Positions 1 through 11,836 of a stretch of 64,000 nt of DNA are shown piece after piece; the first letter of the stretch is position 1; the number at the start of each line of letters is the position of its first letter. The notes beneath the pieces were generated by a model. The model did no database searches, was not told the origin of the DNA, and was given only the letters and a program-made list of their open reading frames with translations. The stretch comes from Clonostachys chloroleuca (taxonomy: Eukaryota; Ascomycota; Sordariomycetes; Hypocreales; Bionectriaceae). The stretch covers positions 9,424,001 to 9,488,000 of the forward strand of contig JBANAY010000004.1 in NCBI GenBank assembly GCA_037952775.1, read 5' to 3'. Both the position numbers and the translations under genes were made by a program.

Positions 1-308
1 CCCACATCTTCGCCATTTAGAATCCTTCTACACAGGTGGATGGTGATGTCCAGGTTCAACCCGGCTCTCTCGATTTGGTTGCTGCCGAAAATGGCTCGGA
101 TCATAGAGTCATGAATTTCCTTTGTGACCACACCCTGCATTTCGTCGAGTGGTGCGTTTTGGATGACCTCTAGCCAGGTCCGAGCCTTGGTGAACAGCTC
201 GTCCGCTTGCTGGGCGTCGGATCGCTGGCAGTAGACGTCATTGGGACGTATCGCAAAATCTTTGGGTGGCCAACCTTTCAACACAATATCTTTCATATTG
301 TTGTTCAT
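1..308 (-). CDS. Fic-domain protein, N-terminal part (cut by left edge)
   Basis: The minus strand is open from an ATG at 308 to the window edge and gives about 103 residues. The segment MIRAIFGSNQIERAG near residues 67-81, followed by an amphipathic helix, looks like the N-terminal part of fungal Fido/Fic proteins, where a GSN-IE-AGL motif precedes the catalytic core. Fic enzymes usually transfer AMP from ATP to protein hydroxyl groups; the catalytic HPFxxGNGR motif would lie outside the window, so activity cannot be judged. The run of Asn after the start Met leaves a second in-frame Met five codons in as an alternative start. A copy of a short dispersed repeat lies about 45 bp upstream. Family assignment rests on one conserved stretch recalled from homologs. 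Confidence 0.55.
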   Translation of the reverse strand, partial: MNNNMKDIVLKGWPPKDFAIRPNDVYCQRSDAQQADELFTKARTWLEVIQNAPLDEMQGVVTKEIHDSMIRAIFGSNQIERAGLNLDITIHLCRRILNGEDV

Positions 309-351
309 ATTGCCGTTGTTATTTGTGGGTTGGTGGATGGTTGTGGAGGGT

Positions 352-426
352 ATTCATTGTGTTGAGATGTCGGTTCTGGCATTTTCCATTGTATGTTGCT
401 GAACTTTACACTCGAACTCTCTTCCA
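352..426 (+). repeat. short dispersed repeat, copy 1
   Basis: The core GTTGAGATGTCGG, then TGGCAT, a CATTG box and, about 25 nt later, CTCGAACTCTC, recurs in the same order near 55.86, 56.69 and 58.28 kb. This copy is the most diverged and sits just upstream of the Fic start codon. No target-site duplication is evident. Confidence 0.6.
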
Positions 427-982
427 TTGTGGCGGGTAAAAAGGAGGAAGGTTTGTTCGCGGAGGCGGAGAAAGGTTCGGCCTTCCGGTAGGAGATGTCA
501 CTACCTCGAGGCTCCCCAATGGAAACCGCCGGAAGTCGTTTATCTACATGTACTATACCCAAGTCTCCGAGCTTTACACTGAGAAGCCTCTTATTTTACG
601 GTAAGTATCAATTATCTTTTTCCCCTGATCTTTGGCTTGGGGGGGGGGGGGGTCCACATGCCTGTGGTTGTCATGGGCCTTGCCCCTGGTCCTCTAGCCG
701 GGCGTCAAGCGCGAACCTTAAGTCTACACCTCAACTTGCTGCACATACCTATGTATAGGCTACAAGCATCTCATCCATCTTTTTTATTCTCGGGGTATTA
801 CGAACGAGACATGGTAACAATTAATGGGACTGAAGGCTGGTACATGAGGGGCCTCTTTGTTCATCTTCTTTTGCCAAATATGGTCAATTTATTGTCAAGA
901 AAGTGTTACAGTGCAACTCCGAGCTACCTACTTTCGCAGAAAATGAAAAACCCGGCCTCTGATGTCTATGAAAGCGGCCGGG
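427..982. other. intergenic region with poly-G tract
   Basis: No gene is supported. The stretch lies between the 5' side of the Fic gene and the 3' end of the hydrolase. It holds a run of 14 G at 639-652. Confidence 0.6.
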
Positions 983-1846
983 CTACTTGGAGTTTCCCGC
1001 AAGACCCACGATCCAATCGGCAACTTTATCCTTCTCAGATATCATAGCTCCATGGTCCCCAGGGATCCTCGTGATCTTAATGGGCTTGCCCCTGATCTCC
1101 TCCATCTTCTGGATTCCAAGCAGCTGATTCTCAGGTGGAATCGTACGGTCATTTTCGCACAACAAGTAAGAAATGGGTATCTGAGGGTCGGCGTATGCCA
1201 GTTGAGTGGCGTTGTCTGCAAAACTTTGGGCCGAGTGCTGTGAAAACTTTTGGACCCAGACCAGTGCTTCGCTCAGAGGCAGGTTGTTCAAGGCAGTCTC
1301 CGCAGCTCGAGTGAGGTTTGCCTGTGTCATCCATCCTTGGTCCTGGTACCAGTTAGTTCATTATCCTAGCCTCTTGATGACGCAAAATATCAAGATATGC
1401 ACAAAGTCGCTTACATCTATCGTGACCTGAGATTGAGACTCGGCAGGGAATCCGGCACTGATCTGTAGAGCAGACTCCCCCAAGGTAGGGACCATGGATG
1501 TGATGTACCCCAATCCCACGAGACCGCTACTCTTCCCCTTAGCCCGTCTCTTTTTCTTGCTCAGGCTCCCGCCAGCCTGAGTCAATGGAATGCCAGAGTA
1601 AGAATGAGACACAACAATGACATCTTTGCCAACATCCGCTAGCTTCTCAACCTCGCTGACAATCATGGCCGCGTCATCGTACATTGAAGGGGGCGTTCTA
1701 GTGTCGTTGGGCCCCTGTCGGACCGTGAGAAGCTCAGGAACATGCATATCGATGCCTCTGGCTTGCACGGCATCTCTCAATGGAAAATATAGCTCCGCTC
1801 TGACAAAAGAGCCCGGGAGCAAAATAACCGATGGCTGGGAACACAT
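983..1846 (-). CDS. alpha/beta-hydrolase (esterase-like)
   Basis: Two exons, 1846-1415 and 1342-983, are joined over a 72-nt GTAAGC...CAG intron in phase 0 and give 263 residues. The strand order and nucleophile elbow VVSHSYSG (Ser82), an acid in CENDRTIP (Asp209) and a histidine in PGDHGAM (His241) form a complete catalytic triad, as in plant methyl-salicylate-esterase-like and other single-domain hydrolases of the AB_hydrolase_6 type. There is no signal peptide, so it is probably cytosolic. A lysine/arginine-rich insert of about 15 residues (KKKRRAKGK) follows the nucleophile elbow. Substrate cannot be inferred: the neighbours give no pathway clue. Start chosen because the hydrolase fold begins within five residues of it (SVILLPG). 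Confidence 0.8.
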
Positions 1847-4800
1847 AGTTGTGGCTAGGTAGCTAGCGATGGGTGAGTTTTCGACTTATTTAGGCTCTAG
1901 CGTTGAGAGATGGTGATGAGAATCATAGTCACTTACTTTAGACAATATTTCAGGTTCTTATATATATATTTATCGGAGTTGAAGGATCGTTGTTTGACCC
2001 TGGCTTCTCCGTTGCTGACCCAAGGATCGCCAGTAGCGGAGTTCCGCCTCGACCACGGTCCAAGTGTTCCACCGAGTTACGTAACTGTACCTGGTAGAGA
2101 AGATTAATGGAATGGAATTGCTCCGAACGGTTATTAAATCTGGCATGGACCCTGCATACGGCCAGATTGATGCTGGGTTCAAGGATCCCACTACCGGGTT
2201 GTCGGTACTTCACCAATGGCCAGAGCTAAATAGAACGAGGCCACTCTAATATTTCAGGGTAAGACCGACGGAGAAACTCTGCGAGCGGGTTGTAATTTCC
2301 GGATTTCTGAGTATCACGGAACATCTACTCACCTGGTCCAATCCGCCCCATATGATAGCTGGCTGTAAAGAAACCCGATTTCAGGCAACTCCTGAGGACA
2401 CGCTTGCGACTGTGGAGACTCTAGGCCGGCTCTCGTGGGGATTCAACGGCATTAGGATACAAGATGTTTGCCGCAGCCGATATTACCTTAACTACGATAC
2501 ACAACTGTATGTTTTCCTCGAAAGAGCGAATGTTCAAAACCTGGGGACTCATCCGACCACGTTCTACCCATTTCACACCTTGAACAAGAACGACGATCTG
2601 CTCCGACTAATCGTTGGCCAAAGACGAGCCACTGTCATGGAGAGTGCGACTTGTGGGATTTATCAGCTGCTCAATGAAGACTCTCGCTTACTGTATACGA
2701 TATTACACACCCTCAAAGCGCCAGAAGAGGTTGCGGAGAGGGGGGCTTGCTGGAGACTTACCCTGACAGGTAGTTGTACTCCTCCCACTGTCGGCGCCCT
2801 AGGGTTACTGATCTGTCAGTAGGAATTGACTGTTGCGTAAGTAATTTCAGTACACCAAGTGGATTGATTGGTACTTGGGGTAAATCACGAACAGTATCTA
2901 CTTGCGTGGGTCTTTTGATGCTTGGGATTTCAGTCAAGTCCGAGGTGTTCTTTTCATCCCACAGGGATATGTCAGACATGAGGAAGTCTTGGAGCATCAT
3001 GAAGGCACAACCCGCTGTCACCAGAATTTCAACTCAGCACCTATTGCCTGTTGTGGTTCCAAATAGGAGTATGGAGTTCAGAATTAGGAGGTGGTCTCAT
3101 TAAAAGGTGTTGCAAGTGGCGATTGTCGTTTACGCGGTATGGTATGCAAGATCAGCTCAACGTTCGGTTCGGATCTGCTGATTAGCCCTAATGCCTATCG
3201 AAGATATGAGCCCACCTTCGCCGCATCGGCAAGCGGTTTGGACAAGAAGCGTGCATTCTTTGGGTTACGAGGTGGGAAAGAAATAAACTTGTAGATTCGT
3301 TGAGGTTGCGCTTGGCGCTGGCCACGGGACATGTAATGCACTACACGATTTGCGGAGGTGGTTTTTCACTCAACAACGAGGCTGCAACGGGCATGTAGGT
3401 CGGATAGAGGGCACCGGTCATGGTTATGGAATGGGATCTGACACCTAAAATTATTCTCATTTTTAGCTTCCTAATATGAACTAAGTGAACGTTGATGATG
3501 GCGGTGCAACTGGCCGAGTCGATGCTGCTCACCCTGTGCTCTGTGTTTGGTATTTTTGCCGCCTACTGCACAAGACTGTGTAGGAAGCCCCTAAACTATG
3601 TTTTGCGAGTGGGGTATGATATCGAGCTCGCCGCCTTGGACGGTGTAAAGGCGTTGATGGGATGCAGATGAGTAGTCGATCAGGTCAACATCGTCACACA
3701 GGTTGTACGAACGGTCTGACGCGGAGAGAACAACGGACCTACTTGCGTTTGGAGCGGAGATGTACATACAAAGAGATACTGGTATCAAGTTATTTCAAGC
3801 TTCCATTCGATATCGACAGAGACTCAACTGTGAGAGAGAGAGATGTCAAATCTTCGGCGCTGGAATTCAAGTCGTTTAAGATGGAACAGATCCTGATATG
3901 CTTAAGTGCTGGAAGGCGTGAGCATGTTGACATGATCCAAATTCAAAACCTGCAAAGAAGTTGCATCATCGACCTGGGCATGCGAGTGTGTGCAGAGTAG
4001 GTAGTGATGGATGAGATGGCTTTGGTGAGAGGTGCAAGAGTATAATGAAAGAAAACATGATGTAGTGGGGCGGAGTGATGGAAGTAAAACACCAAAGAAT
4101 AAGATAAACTATCGTCAACGGGCATGGATGTTGTTACAGAAGGGCAGCTCGGGGAGGAAACGCACGGAACAAGGGGAGGGGAAGGGGGCACGCTGCGGGG
4201 GCGCGTGCTTGGACTTCCTCAGCGCACGACCGCGTCACTCCTCAACATCAACACCAAAACAACATCCAAAAAAAAAAGAAAAGGGAAAACATAGGTGCCT
4301 CGAACCAGCGATCTGGCGGCAAGTATCTGATGACCCAGAGTGAAGTGGACGGTAGGGGAAAGGTGAAGTGAAAGGGGAAGGGAAAGGGTCATGAAATGCT
4401 TGCCAACCAGGCCACTGGTTGTCATTGGCGATGGCAGGCACAAAAGTATTGACTAATATACCTTCAGAGTATCAGATTATACGCAGGCAACAAAAAAAAG
4501 CAAAATAAAAGCAAAAGAAGGGCCTCGAACCCAGTGGCTTCATCGGTAGACACGCGGCACGAAAGGGGCTTAAGTATGTGCAAGCAATACCCCTAACGTG
4601 GCAATCTACCGACTACACCACTGAGCTGTCATCGGCTGGTAGTTGTGTCATTCTCATAGTTTATAAAGGATTCACGTCGGTTGGTAGGTTGTTCCCTGGT
4701 GAGAAGCTGGCATGCTGGACGGCGGTGTCTCCTTGTAGGGGAGAGTACCCTAGCCTAAGCCGCCTAAGCCGACGCATTCTGCTCTATTACACCACAGTAA

Positions 4801-5380
4801 CATGATCTACGTCAACTGTAGAAGCTTCATAGCGTGGAGAAAGTTGTCTTGTTCATCGTATTACTATGGTGTTGGGGAACTTGAGAGCCAAACTTACAGC
4901 CCATTCCCCGCCAGCCACCATGTGGCACTCCCCTCAGTCACTTCACGCCCCTCTCTTTATGGAACACGTCTATTTTCTATTTACATTTTTGCAGATCATG
5001 ATCCTAGTCTTCAATCGTTACCCAACGCCGCCCTTTTACGACTTCTTCATCTCGTCGACATTTTGCCATCCCATTTTTTTTTTTTTTTTCAAGATTTCGT
5101 TGTTTTCAATTGTTTTCGCTCTGCACCACTTTGTCTTTACCATGTTTGCCTTTCTTGGCTCCATTGTGCGCGTATTTTCCAATCCAGTCTAAGTATTTAC
5201 AGTCACCTTCACTATGTCCTCGCCTTTTCTTTGTCCTCGCGGCTACTTAATCCTCGACTTTTCATTCAAGCTAAGATGTTTCCATCTCCCCAGCAGTCAG
5301 ACCTTGATAATCACGAACTAACTTACTAATAAGATAGACGCCACCTCAAAGCTCGCTCATCACGAATCGCATTCACCAAC
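1847..5380. other. long gene-poor stretch
   Basis: No recognisable coding region. The longest open stretch (2352-2822, plus, 156 codons) has no family I recognise and unremarkable composition, so I do not call it. Two short segments (about 4285-4310 and 4516-4628) contain B-box-like GGTTCGAGGC motifs on the minus strand, but neither folds into a full tRNA. The last 500 bp, rich in pyrimidine runs (T14 at about 5075), is probably the promoter and leader of the BTB gene. Confidence 0.5.
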
Positions 5381-6172
5381 ATGGCAGGGATCAAGACGAT
5401 CCAGCAAGAATACTTCGAGCTACTGCAGTCCGGAAAATATAGCGACTTCGTGTTGGCTTGCAATGGAGCTGAATTCAATCTTCACAAGGCCATTGTTTGC
5501 ATTCATTCACCAGTCATTGCGGCTGAGCTGGATGGCCCATCCAAGGTAAGCGATTTGCGCGACCGCCCATCTTACGGAAAAGGATGAAACTAACCTCGTC
5601 TCAATTAGGAGACCACACTGAGCCGTTACTCATGCAACCAGTATGGCACCGCCACAATGGCTCGTCTCATTCAGTTTCTATATGTCGGAGACTATTCGTC
5701 TTCTCCTGTATTGGCCGGGACGTGGCCATCCTTGGAGATACTATGGGAAGACTCGCGGCAGAGCCAACTACAAGACGCGAATCAACCTTCCCCACGCTGC
5801 TTGCAGGCTGAGATTAGCCTGAACATAGCCGCCGACTACTTTGGCATTCCAGCACTCTTAGCCATGACGAGGGCTCGTGCTCAGGAAATTATCAAGCACC
5901 ATTGGAACGCGGCTGAATTTCCAGCTCTGCTGAAGAATGCTGAAGAAAATGTCGGAGACGAATACTTCTGGAAAATCTTGGTGGATGCAGCTGCAAATCA
6001 CGTGGACTCCTTGGCCAAATCAAGCGAATTCCACGAGGTCGATTGGCAGATTGGGACTTATAAACAAATTTTTTGTGCTCAGGCCCAGCTACTGGAAGAA
6101 AGAAAAGCGTGGCAAAAGAGGATGTCAAGCCAATCAAGTTATGTACGCCAGGCACAAGCACAGCTCCACTAA
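5381..6172 (+). CDS. BTB/POZ domain protein
   Basis: Exons 5381-5545 and 5609-6172 (63-nt GTAAGC...TAG intron, phase 0) give 242 residues. Residues about 19-90 carry the BTB core: SDFVLACNGAEFNLHKAIVC, then IHSPVIAAEL, and after the junction ARLIQFLYVGDY, the usual end of the fungal BTB fold. The second half (IAADYFGIPALLAMTRARAQEII) matches the helical tail found in the large family of short fungal BTB proteins. No Kelch, MATH or zinc-finger domain is fused. Such proteins are inferred to dimerise or to act as Cullin-3 adaptors; the partner is unknown. The gene converges on the SOG2 gene downstream. Confidence 0.8.
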
Positions 6173-6820
6173 ACAAAAAGGGGATACGATTAAGCAGCAC
6201 TTCACCTGAACCCTACTAGGCTCTGAGATGAGTTGGTACTGCCGAGTTGGCTACGAGAATGGTGGTCGTGGTTCATTTGCTATTGGTTAGGAGCTTTCTG
6301 GGACTTGTTGGAGCACGCACACTTAGTGTTTGATTGGCGTGTTGCGGCTACCGGAGGTAGGAATACAATAGCTGGTTTGACCACATATAGATGAGAGAAA
6401 TTGGAACGGATTCACGGTTCTTTAATTCTGTAATGTTCAAAGTGTGATTCTCCCTTCTTGCCATGCGATAAACCATGCAAAAAAGAGTTAGACTGTTCAT
6501 ATTTATCATTTCGAAATATTGATCTTATCCCTTCCGTCTGTTGGGCTATTTGCTTGGTGTCAAGGTGTAGGGTAGACCCGAACTGCTGGGGCTGTTTGGC
6601 TTGATTTTTTTCTGGCTCGAACAATTTAGATTATTTAGGAGGTGCTCCACCGTGCCCACCTCTGATTGGCTACACAACTGACCTGCCTTGGCTCGTACTC
6701 GCGAGCCTCAAAACAAATGATACCTCAGGCACCTTCGATCCAACCGGACTGTGCAAAGAAACGCCTCGCTTTTCTGCCCAAAATGACAAGACGGGCGTTG
6801 GCCCATCTGTACAAATTACT
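6173..6820. other. convergent intergenic region
   Basis: Stretch between the 3' ends of the BTB gene and SOG2. No gene or RNA is supported. Confidence 0.6.
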
Positions 6821-9287
6821 CTACGGTGAGTGGATTGAGAGAATTTCAATGGCCGGCCCAATTGAAGCCTGCATTGGCGTTATGGGTGTTGACGTAGAAT
6901 ACAGGGACACATCAGAACGCGGGCTCGTCGGCGACTCTACCGGCGTTGACTTGGGGTTCATCGTGAGACCAGTGACCTCCTTGACGCTTCGCTGTATCTG
7001 CTGGAAGGCCTTCATCGTCTCGGCCGGAAACGCTACCACGGGGTGAGACGACTTGATCAGCGCGCCGAGCTGCGTCCAGGCCTCGACGTACTCGTAGCAG
7101 ATGGATCTGAACCTGCTGTTGAGGCAATCACCCCTCATGACGGCGGGGAGGTTCTTTTCCAGGCAGCTGGCCTGCTCGATCATCCGAGAGCATGACGTGT
7201 AGAGAAGCTGGTAGGTGTCGATCATGTGTGGTTTTGGCTCCTGCGTAAGTATCTCAGAGAGACTGCCCGTTATTTGCTGATTGAGACCTGGTAGGGTGTC
7301 GAGGACAAGCCGGCATGACCGCTGAGTAACTGCTTGGACAAGGTCAAGATGCTCCCGTTCACGGCGGCGATCGGGGACAGCCTCTGCCTCTGTCTCTGAC
7401 TCTGGAGGTGTAACGGTCAAGGGTTTTAGTCGTCGAGATGTGACGTGTCGCGAGCTTTGACAAATCCCAAGGCCCATTTGTGCCTTTGACGAACGATTTG
7501 GCCGGACCGTTCTCTTATAGTCAGAGGCCTCGCTCCGCAAATTTGGCATGAATTCCCCACGGAAACTCATGACGCTGCTATACATGAGGCTAATGAGATT
7601 CCGAACGAACCGCGGGTCACCTCTGTCGACCAAACTGTCTAGATTAGTCACGACTTGAGAGCAGACGGCCATGTAATTATTGATGAGGCCATCGCATGTA
7701 CGTCCAATAATGTTCCTATCCGTTTCTTCCAGTCCTTGCTGACTCAGTACCGAATGCTTTTGGATCAATTGTCCGAGAATATTAAGATCGAAAGTCGCTT
7801 TCTCGATAGCCAACTCTAGAGCTGATCGCCTATTTGGTAAGTCGGCAGCGAGGCCTGCGAGAGCTTGGAGCGGTAGATGAAGCTGGTTAAGAGACAAATA
7901 CAGGGTCCGAGCCATGCCGAGCAACGGCTCGTCTGCCAACGGACGAGACGGCTGAACGGCCAATGCCGCTAAAACATTTCTTTTCCTCAAATTGGCAGTA
8001 TTTGATGTCCTTTCCTGGTAGCCGGGCCGATGAGGCTCGGCGCCAAAACTGACTCTACGAGGGCGCTCGACCATCATTGGAGACTGTAGCGGATTCCAAA
8101 GCGGAAGCTTGACTTGAGGAATTGGGTAAATATTGTCTGTCTGGATACTTAAACCCCTTGCGGCTCTTTGTGATGGGTCTCTAACCTCAGTAATGGTGGG
8201 TGGGATGAGACACGGACTTCGAGGGGCGGAGCTCTGCTGGGAGAAGGCTTTCGAGTGGAAGGCGATAGGCGATGGGGGCGGGTTTGAGGGTTGGGAGTGG
8301 CTCTCGCGAATCTTTACTGGGAAGCGACCCGGTCGGCTGGACCTGGACGCATGTTTCGGCTGGTCAGTTATTGGACTCGGCGGATATGCCAACTCCCCCA
8401 TCGCATGGATTATAGTGGTACTTGGGTTGCTATCCTTCAAATACTGCTTTATCCGGGTGGTTACGGCAATCTCAGCCAAATTCGCCGGCTCAGATGTCAT
8501 CTTGGTCGACGATCGGTGCGAAGTCAAGATCCGTCTCAGCTTCTGGTTCAGAGGATTTCCTTCCACCTTGAAGACTTGGAGCAGCGTCATATCCGCGATG
8601 CAGGCAGGGACCTCCTGTAGGAGATTCTCCCTAATGGCTAGGACTTTGAGCGAAGTGAGCTTTGAGATATCCTCAGGAAGCATCTGGATCTTGTTGACAC
8701 TCAAGTCGAGAATCTCTAGGCGCGGCAACAAAAATATCTAGATTGACATCAGCACAAGTCCGTTAGTAAGTGGCCCATCCATACTAATACCTACCACTGG
8801 AGGAAATGACTTGATGCAGTTATCCCGGGCATTTAGGTATCGTAATGATGAGAAGGTTGAGAACTCCAAAGGGATCTTCGACAGCATATTCTCAGTGAGC
8901 GCCAGTCTGTTTTCAAGAGCGTTGCTTAATTCGAGGCTCTAGCATTTTGGCGGAGGAAACATACCTTTGGATATCCCGCGGAACAACCTTGATGATGCTG
9001 TCGGTGAGGGCCCCAATCTTCTTGCCGCTGAGATTGATGGTTATGCCATTATTAATATCTGTGTCGAGAGCAGACTCCTTTTCCGCGTGCTGCTGAGTTT
9101 CGAGCGCCTTCCTCACAGCCTCCACCACCAATTCAAATGCCTGATCGTCGGATACCGGGACTGATCTGCTCCCGAGAACATTGAAGGACGGACGGTGATC
9201 CAGTCTCTGTTTGCTGGTCCACGGGAACTGTCGCCTACCGGACCGAAGAGAGACGGGACTCCCCGGATCCATGGTGGAGGGCTTCAT
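6821..9287 (-). CDS. SOG2: SOG2-like leucine-rich-repeat protein of the RAM/MOR network
   Basis: Three exons (9287-8965, 8906-8795, 8737-6821) with clean GT-AG introns join in frame to 783 residues. LRRs span about residues 75-215; examples are NLSGKKIGALT, LRYLNARDNCIKSFP, LEILDLSVNKIQMLP and LKVLAIRENLLQEVP, ending in VFKVEGNPL. A long basic, Ser/Pro-rich linker follows, and then the helical SOG2-type region (from about residue 400 to 760). This LRR plus SOG2 architecture is that of the scaffold which, in yeast, works with Cbk1/Mob2/Hym1/Kic1/Tao3 in polarised growth and cell separation. It is cytoplasmic, with no signal peptide or membrane segments. The length fits fungal orthologs. The exact start Met (9287 or a few codons inside) is uncertain. 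Confidence 0.85.
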
Positions 9288-10344
9288 CTCCGGATATCCT
9301 AAAGCCTCCTATGGCTGCGGAGGAGAAGACGAGAACTTCTGCGCGACTGGAGCAGCCAGCAGGACATTTCCCTCGGGTGTGGCCGGTGCCTGGGTTGGTT
9401 GGGTGACTCGGATGATGTGACAGGCAGCACCAACCACTCACACGATGAGTAACGTAACAGCAACACAATGCAATTGATCAGTGAATCCGGCAAGGTCGGG
9501 CGCCGCCTGAGTCCATTCACCCACGGCATCGCATTGACCTTAATTTCGGTGAAGCATGAAAAGCACAAGCAGAGTGAAACGGGTTATGACATACTACCCA
9601 TCTTATTAGGGAAGCGCAAGGACCTGCCAAGGGGCTGACAGCGCCAGCAACCAACATCCGAGGGCCCGATTCGCATGCAGGGATGCCCCCAACAGAGGAG
9701 CGCGCACGGTCCTCTGTCAGCATGGTGAACGGGCCTCGTGTAAACTCGTGTTGGCGAACTAGGCAAAGCCATCGGCCAGGGGGCTGAAACACAGTTTCAG
9801 CTTTACCTATCAGCGCCCAATTGTAGGCTCTGGAACACCACTGCGTACCACAAGCTTCTTTTTGAGAACCCCATCAGCCCACAAACGACACCGTTGCATT
9901 AAACTCGGGATCTGGGGATCTATACAGCTGCGTCTAACGTGCATCTAGGGAAATTCTACACTGAAGGTTCGTTGGGTAGAACATCCCTTGTCTATGGTCC
10001 CTGTCAGTGTCACTGTCTTGGCAAACTTTGTGACTGACGATTTCATTGGGCCTCTTATCGCCGAACCGAACATCACCAACAGGTGCTTCCATTGTTTGCG
10101 AACAATTCACCCAAGCCAACGCAGTTTTCTTTTTCTCTCCTTTTTTTGGGGTAGACTGAAATGCTAATAATAAGTCTTAGAGGTAGAGTTAGGGACAAAA
10201 TAGATTTATTTATGTAAATTCTTTAGAATTTATTATGTGCTAGTACGCTAGAAGATTTTGATAAAGTGAATTTTCTCTTTAAGAGCACCCCTGAAGAGGT
10301 TCTGGGAGCCTTTATCATAGCCGTCTATCCGAGAAGCGTCTTAT
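9288..10344. other. intergenic region, SOG2 promoter side
   Basis: About 1 kb between the SOG2 start and the 3' end of the GH12 gene. No coding region is supported. The half next to SOG2 is presumably its promoter and leader; the AT-rich part at about 10140-10290 is presumably GH12 3' sequence. Confidence 0.5.
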
Positions 10345-11171
10345 TTAGCTAACAGACCCTGACCAGTGACCAACAATAAATCGGGCATTGTCTCCCGTAA
10401 ATGGCTCGCTTCCAAATTGCAAAGCTGTCCTTGAAGTTAGAGCATACATGCTTTATTTTGAGCTTGGAGTGACTCACTCAGTAGATATTGCGAACTGGCT
10501 GGGAAACCATGATTGCTGGTAAGGTAATTGAAAAATGGCTTAATGTCTGCATTGAAAGAACTGATCTGGCTGGTCGCAACAAAGGTGTAGACTCGCATGT
10601 TTCCGTTCAAGCCGCTGTAAATGCTCCAAGTCCTTCCACCAACATTGGCCGTTGCGATTGGGGTACCGCCAATGGGAGTAACTGGACCAAGATTCCCAAG
10701 CCTGGTTTATGACCTTCGGTGAGTGATAGTCTTGTATGGGTATGATGTGAGCTCTTACCAGATCATGAGCTCGTAGTCTCCGCTGCTTGTGGAATGGTTC
10801 GGGTCAGCTGCTGTGAAAAGATCATATGCAATGTTGCAACGGAGATTTTGTCCCTCATATCTCCACTCGGCAACTGTCGGGATGCTGCCAATGTTGGCAA
10901 CTAGCTTCTTAGTGGGAAGAGTGCGACCAGAGTATGGGTAACTCTTCACGGATCCTGAGCCTCCAGCCCAGGTCCAATCAGTATGCCAGGAGACTCCTCC
11001 GCTGTTGACGCTGTCAACGTAGGTACACTGAGTGCCAGTGCCGGCGCTCGCTCCCCATTCGTTGTTGTTCAAGTACCAGACGTCTTGGGAATAATATGCA
11101 AATTGATCGCAAAGGCTTTGGCCGTGGCTGAGCCATACGCACGACAAGGCGAGCATCAAAAACGACTTCAT
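10345..11171 (-). CDS. secreted GH12 endoglucanase / xyloglucanase
   Basis: Exons 11171-10759, 10701-10478 and 10424-10345 give 238 residues, the usual single-domain GH12 length. A signal peptide ([17 protein letters not shown]) is followed by the mature start [12 protein letters not shown]. The GH12 beta-jelly-roll landmarks are all present: [15 protein letters not shown], the nucleophile in DYELMIW (Glu134), [25 protein letters not shown] and the acid/base in [10 protein letters not shown] (Glu219). The third exon only fits if the acceptor is the CAG at 10427-10425, which restores the conserved Leu-Gln-Phe-Gly. GH12 enzymes cleave internal beta-1,4-glucan bonds in cellulose, mixed-linkage glucan or xyloglucan; which one cannot be read from sequence. 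There is no carbohydrate-binding module. First gene of the carbohydrate island. Confidence 0.92.
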
Positions 11172-11836
11172 GTTGACTTAACACTTTGTAGTGGCTGTGA
11201 TCGATATGAAGAGATGGAAGTATACTGAAGGCACATGGTGAACAAACGGTCATTTGTTGCATTTATATTTTTACAGTCCACCGGCTTCGGGACATCTGAT
11301 TTCGGAAAAAGACAGAAGTCTAGCTCCTTGCTAAGAAACTTACCATAGTAAGAAGTAACTAATTGCCTTCATCCACTACGACGTCTTCTAACGTATCCGT
11401 AATACCCCACGGGGATGTTGGATTAGGACGTACCCCGCAAAGTATGACCGTGAAACGCCGAGAGCAAATGCTACCCACCACAACTATTTTGCTAAGCGGC
11501 ATTGGTAACAATTGTGTATATTCGTTTCCGGACTAAATATGACCGATTGGTCAGCCCATTATCCTGCTGGCACTCTGCTCCCAACGGAAAGTCTCGAATC
11601 AAGCGGTCTCGGAATACATTACACTCATTAATGAAGCCAAGGCAGTGAGACCGTGATGATGCACATGGGGGAGCTAGACGAGTAACCTGCATCTGGTAGA
11701 TTCTTGATTACAAAGCGCAAGAGTAAGTTGCGTTCAGGGGAGTATCCTAGTAAACACCATCCTAGCGGGGTCGGTATATGTGGCCTACAAAGTGCTGATA
11801 GGACTAAGTATTACAACCTCAAACCTTGGAAGCTCT
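11172..11836. promoter_or_regulatory. GH12 upstream region / transporter 3' flank
   Basis: Non-coding stretch between the GH12 start and the transporter stop. It should hold the GH12 promoter; I see no motif I would call with confidence. Confidence 0.4.

Noticed and set aside
2352..2822. 156-codon plus-strand open frame
   Set aside because: No recognised family, no intron-flanked context and no signal peptide; open length alone is not evidence.
4280..4340. Second B-box-like motif (GCTGGTTCGAGGCACC, minus strand)
   Set aside because: No D-arm, anticodon arm or acceptor stem at the right spacing.
4516..4628. Possible tRNA (minus strand) with A-box-like AGCTCAGTGGT and B-box-like GGTTCGAGGCC
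   Set aside because: The T-arm pairs only three bases, no acceptor stem closes, and the anticodon arm would need an ad hoc intron. At best a decayed tRNA.
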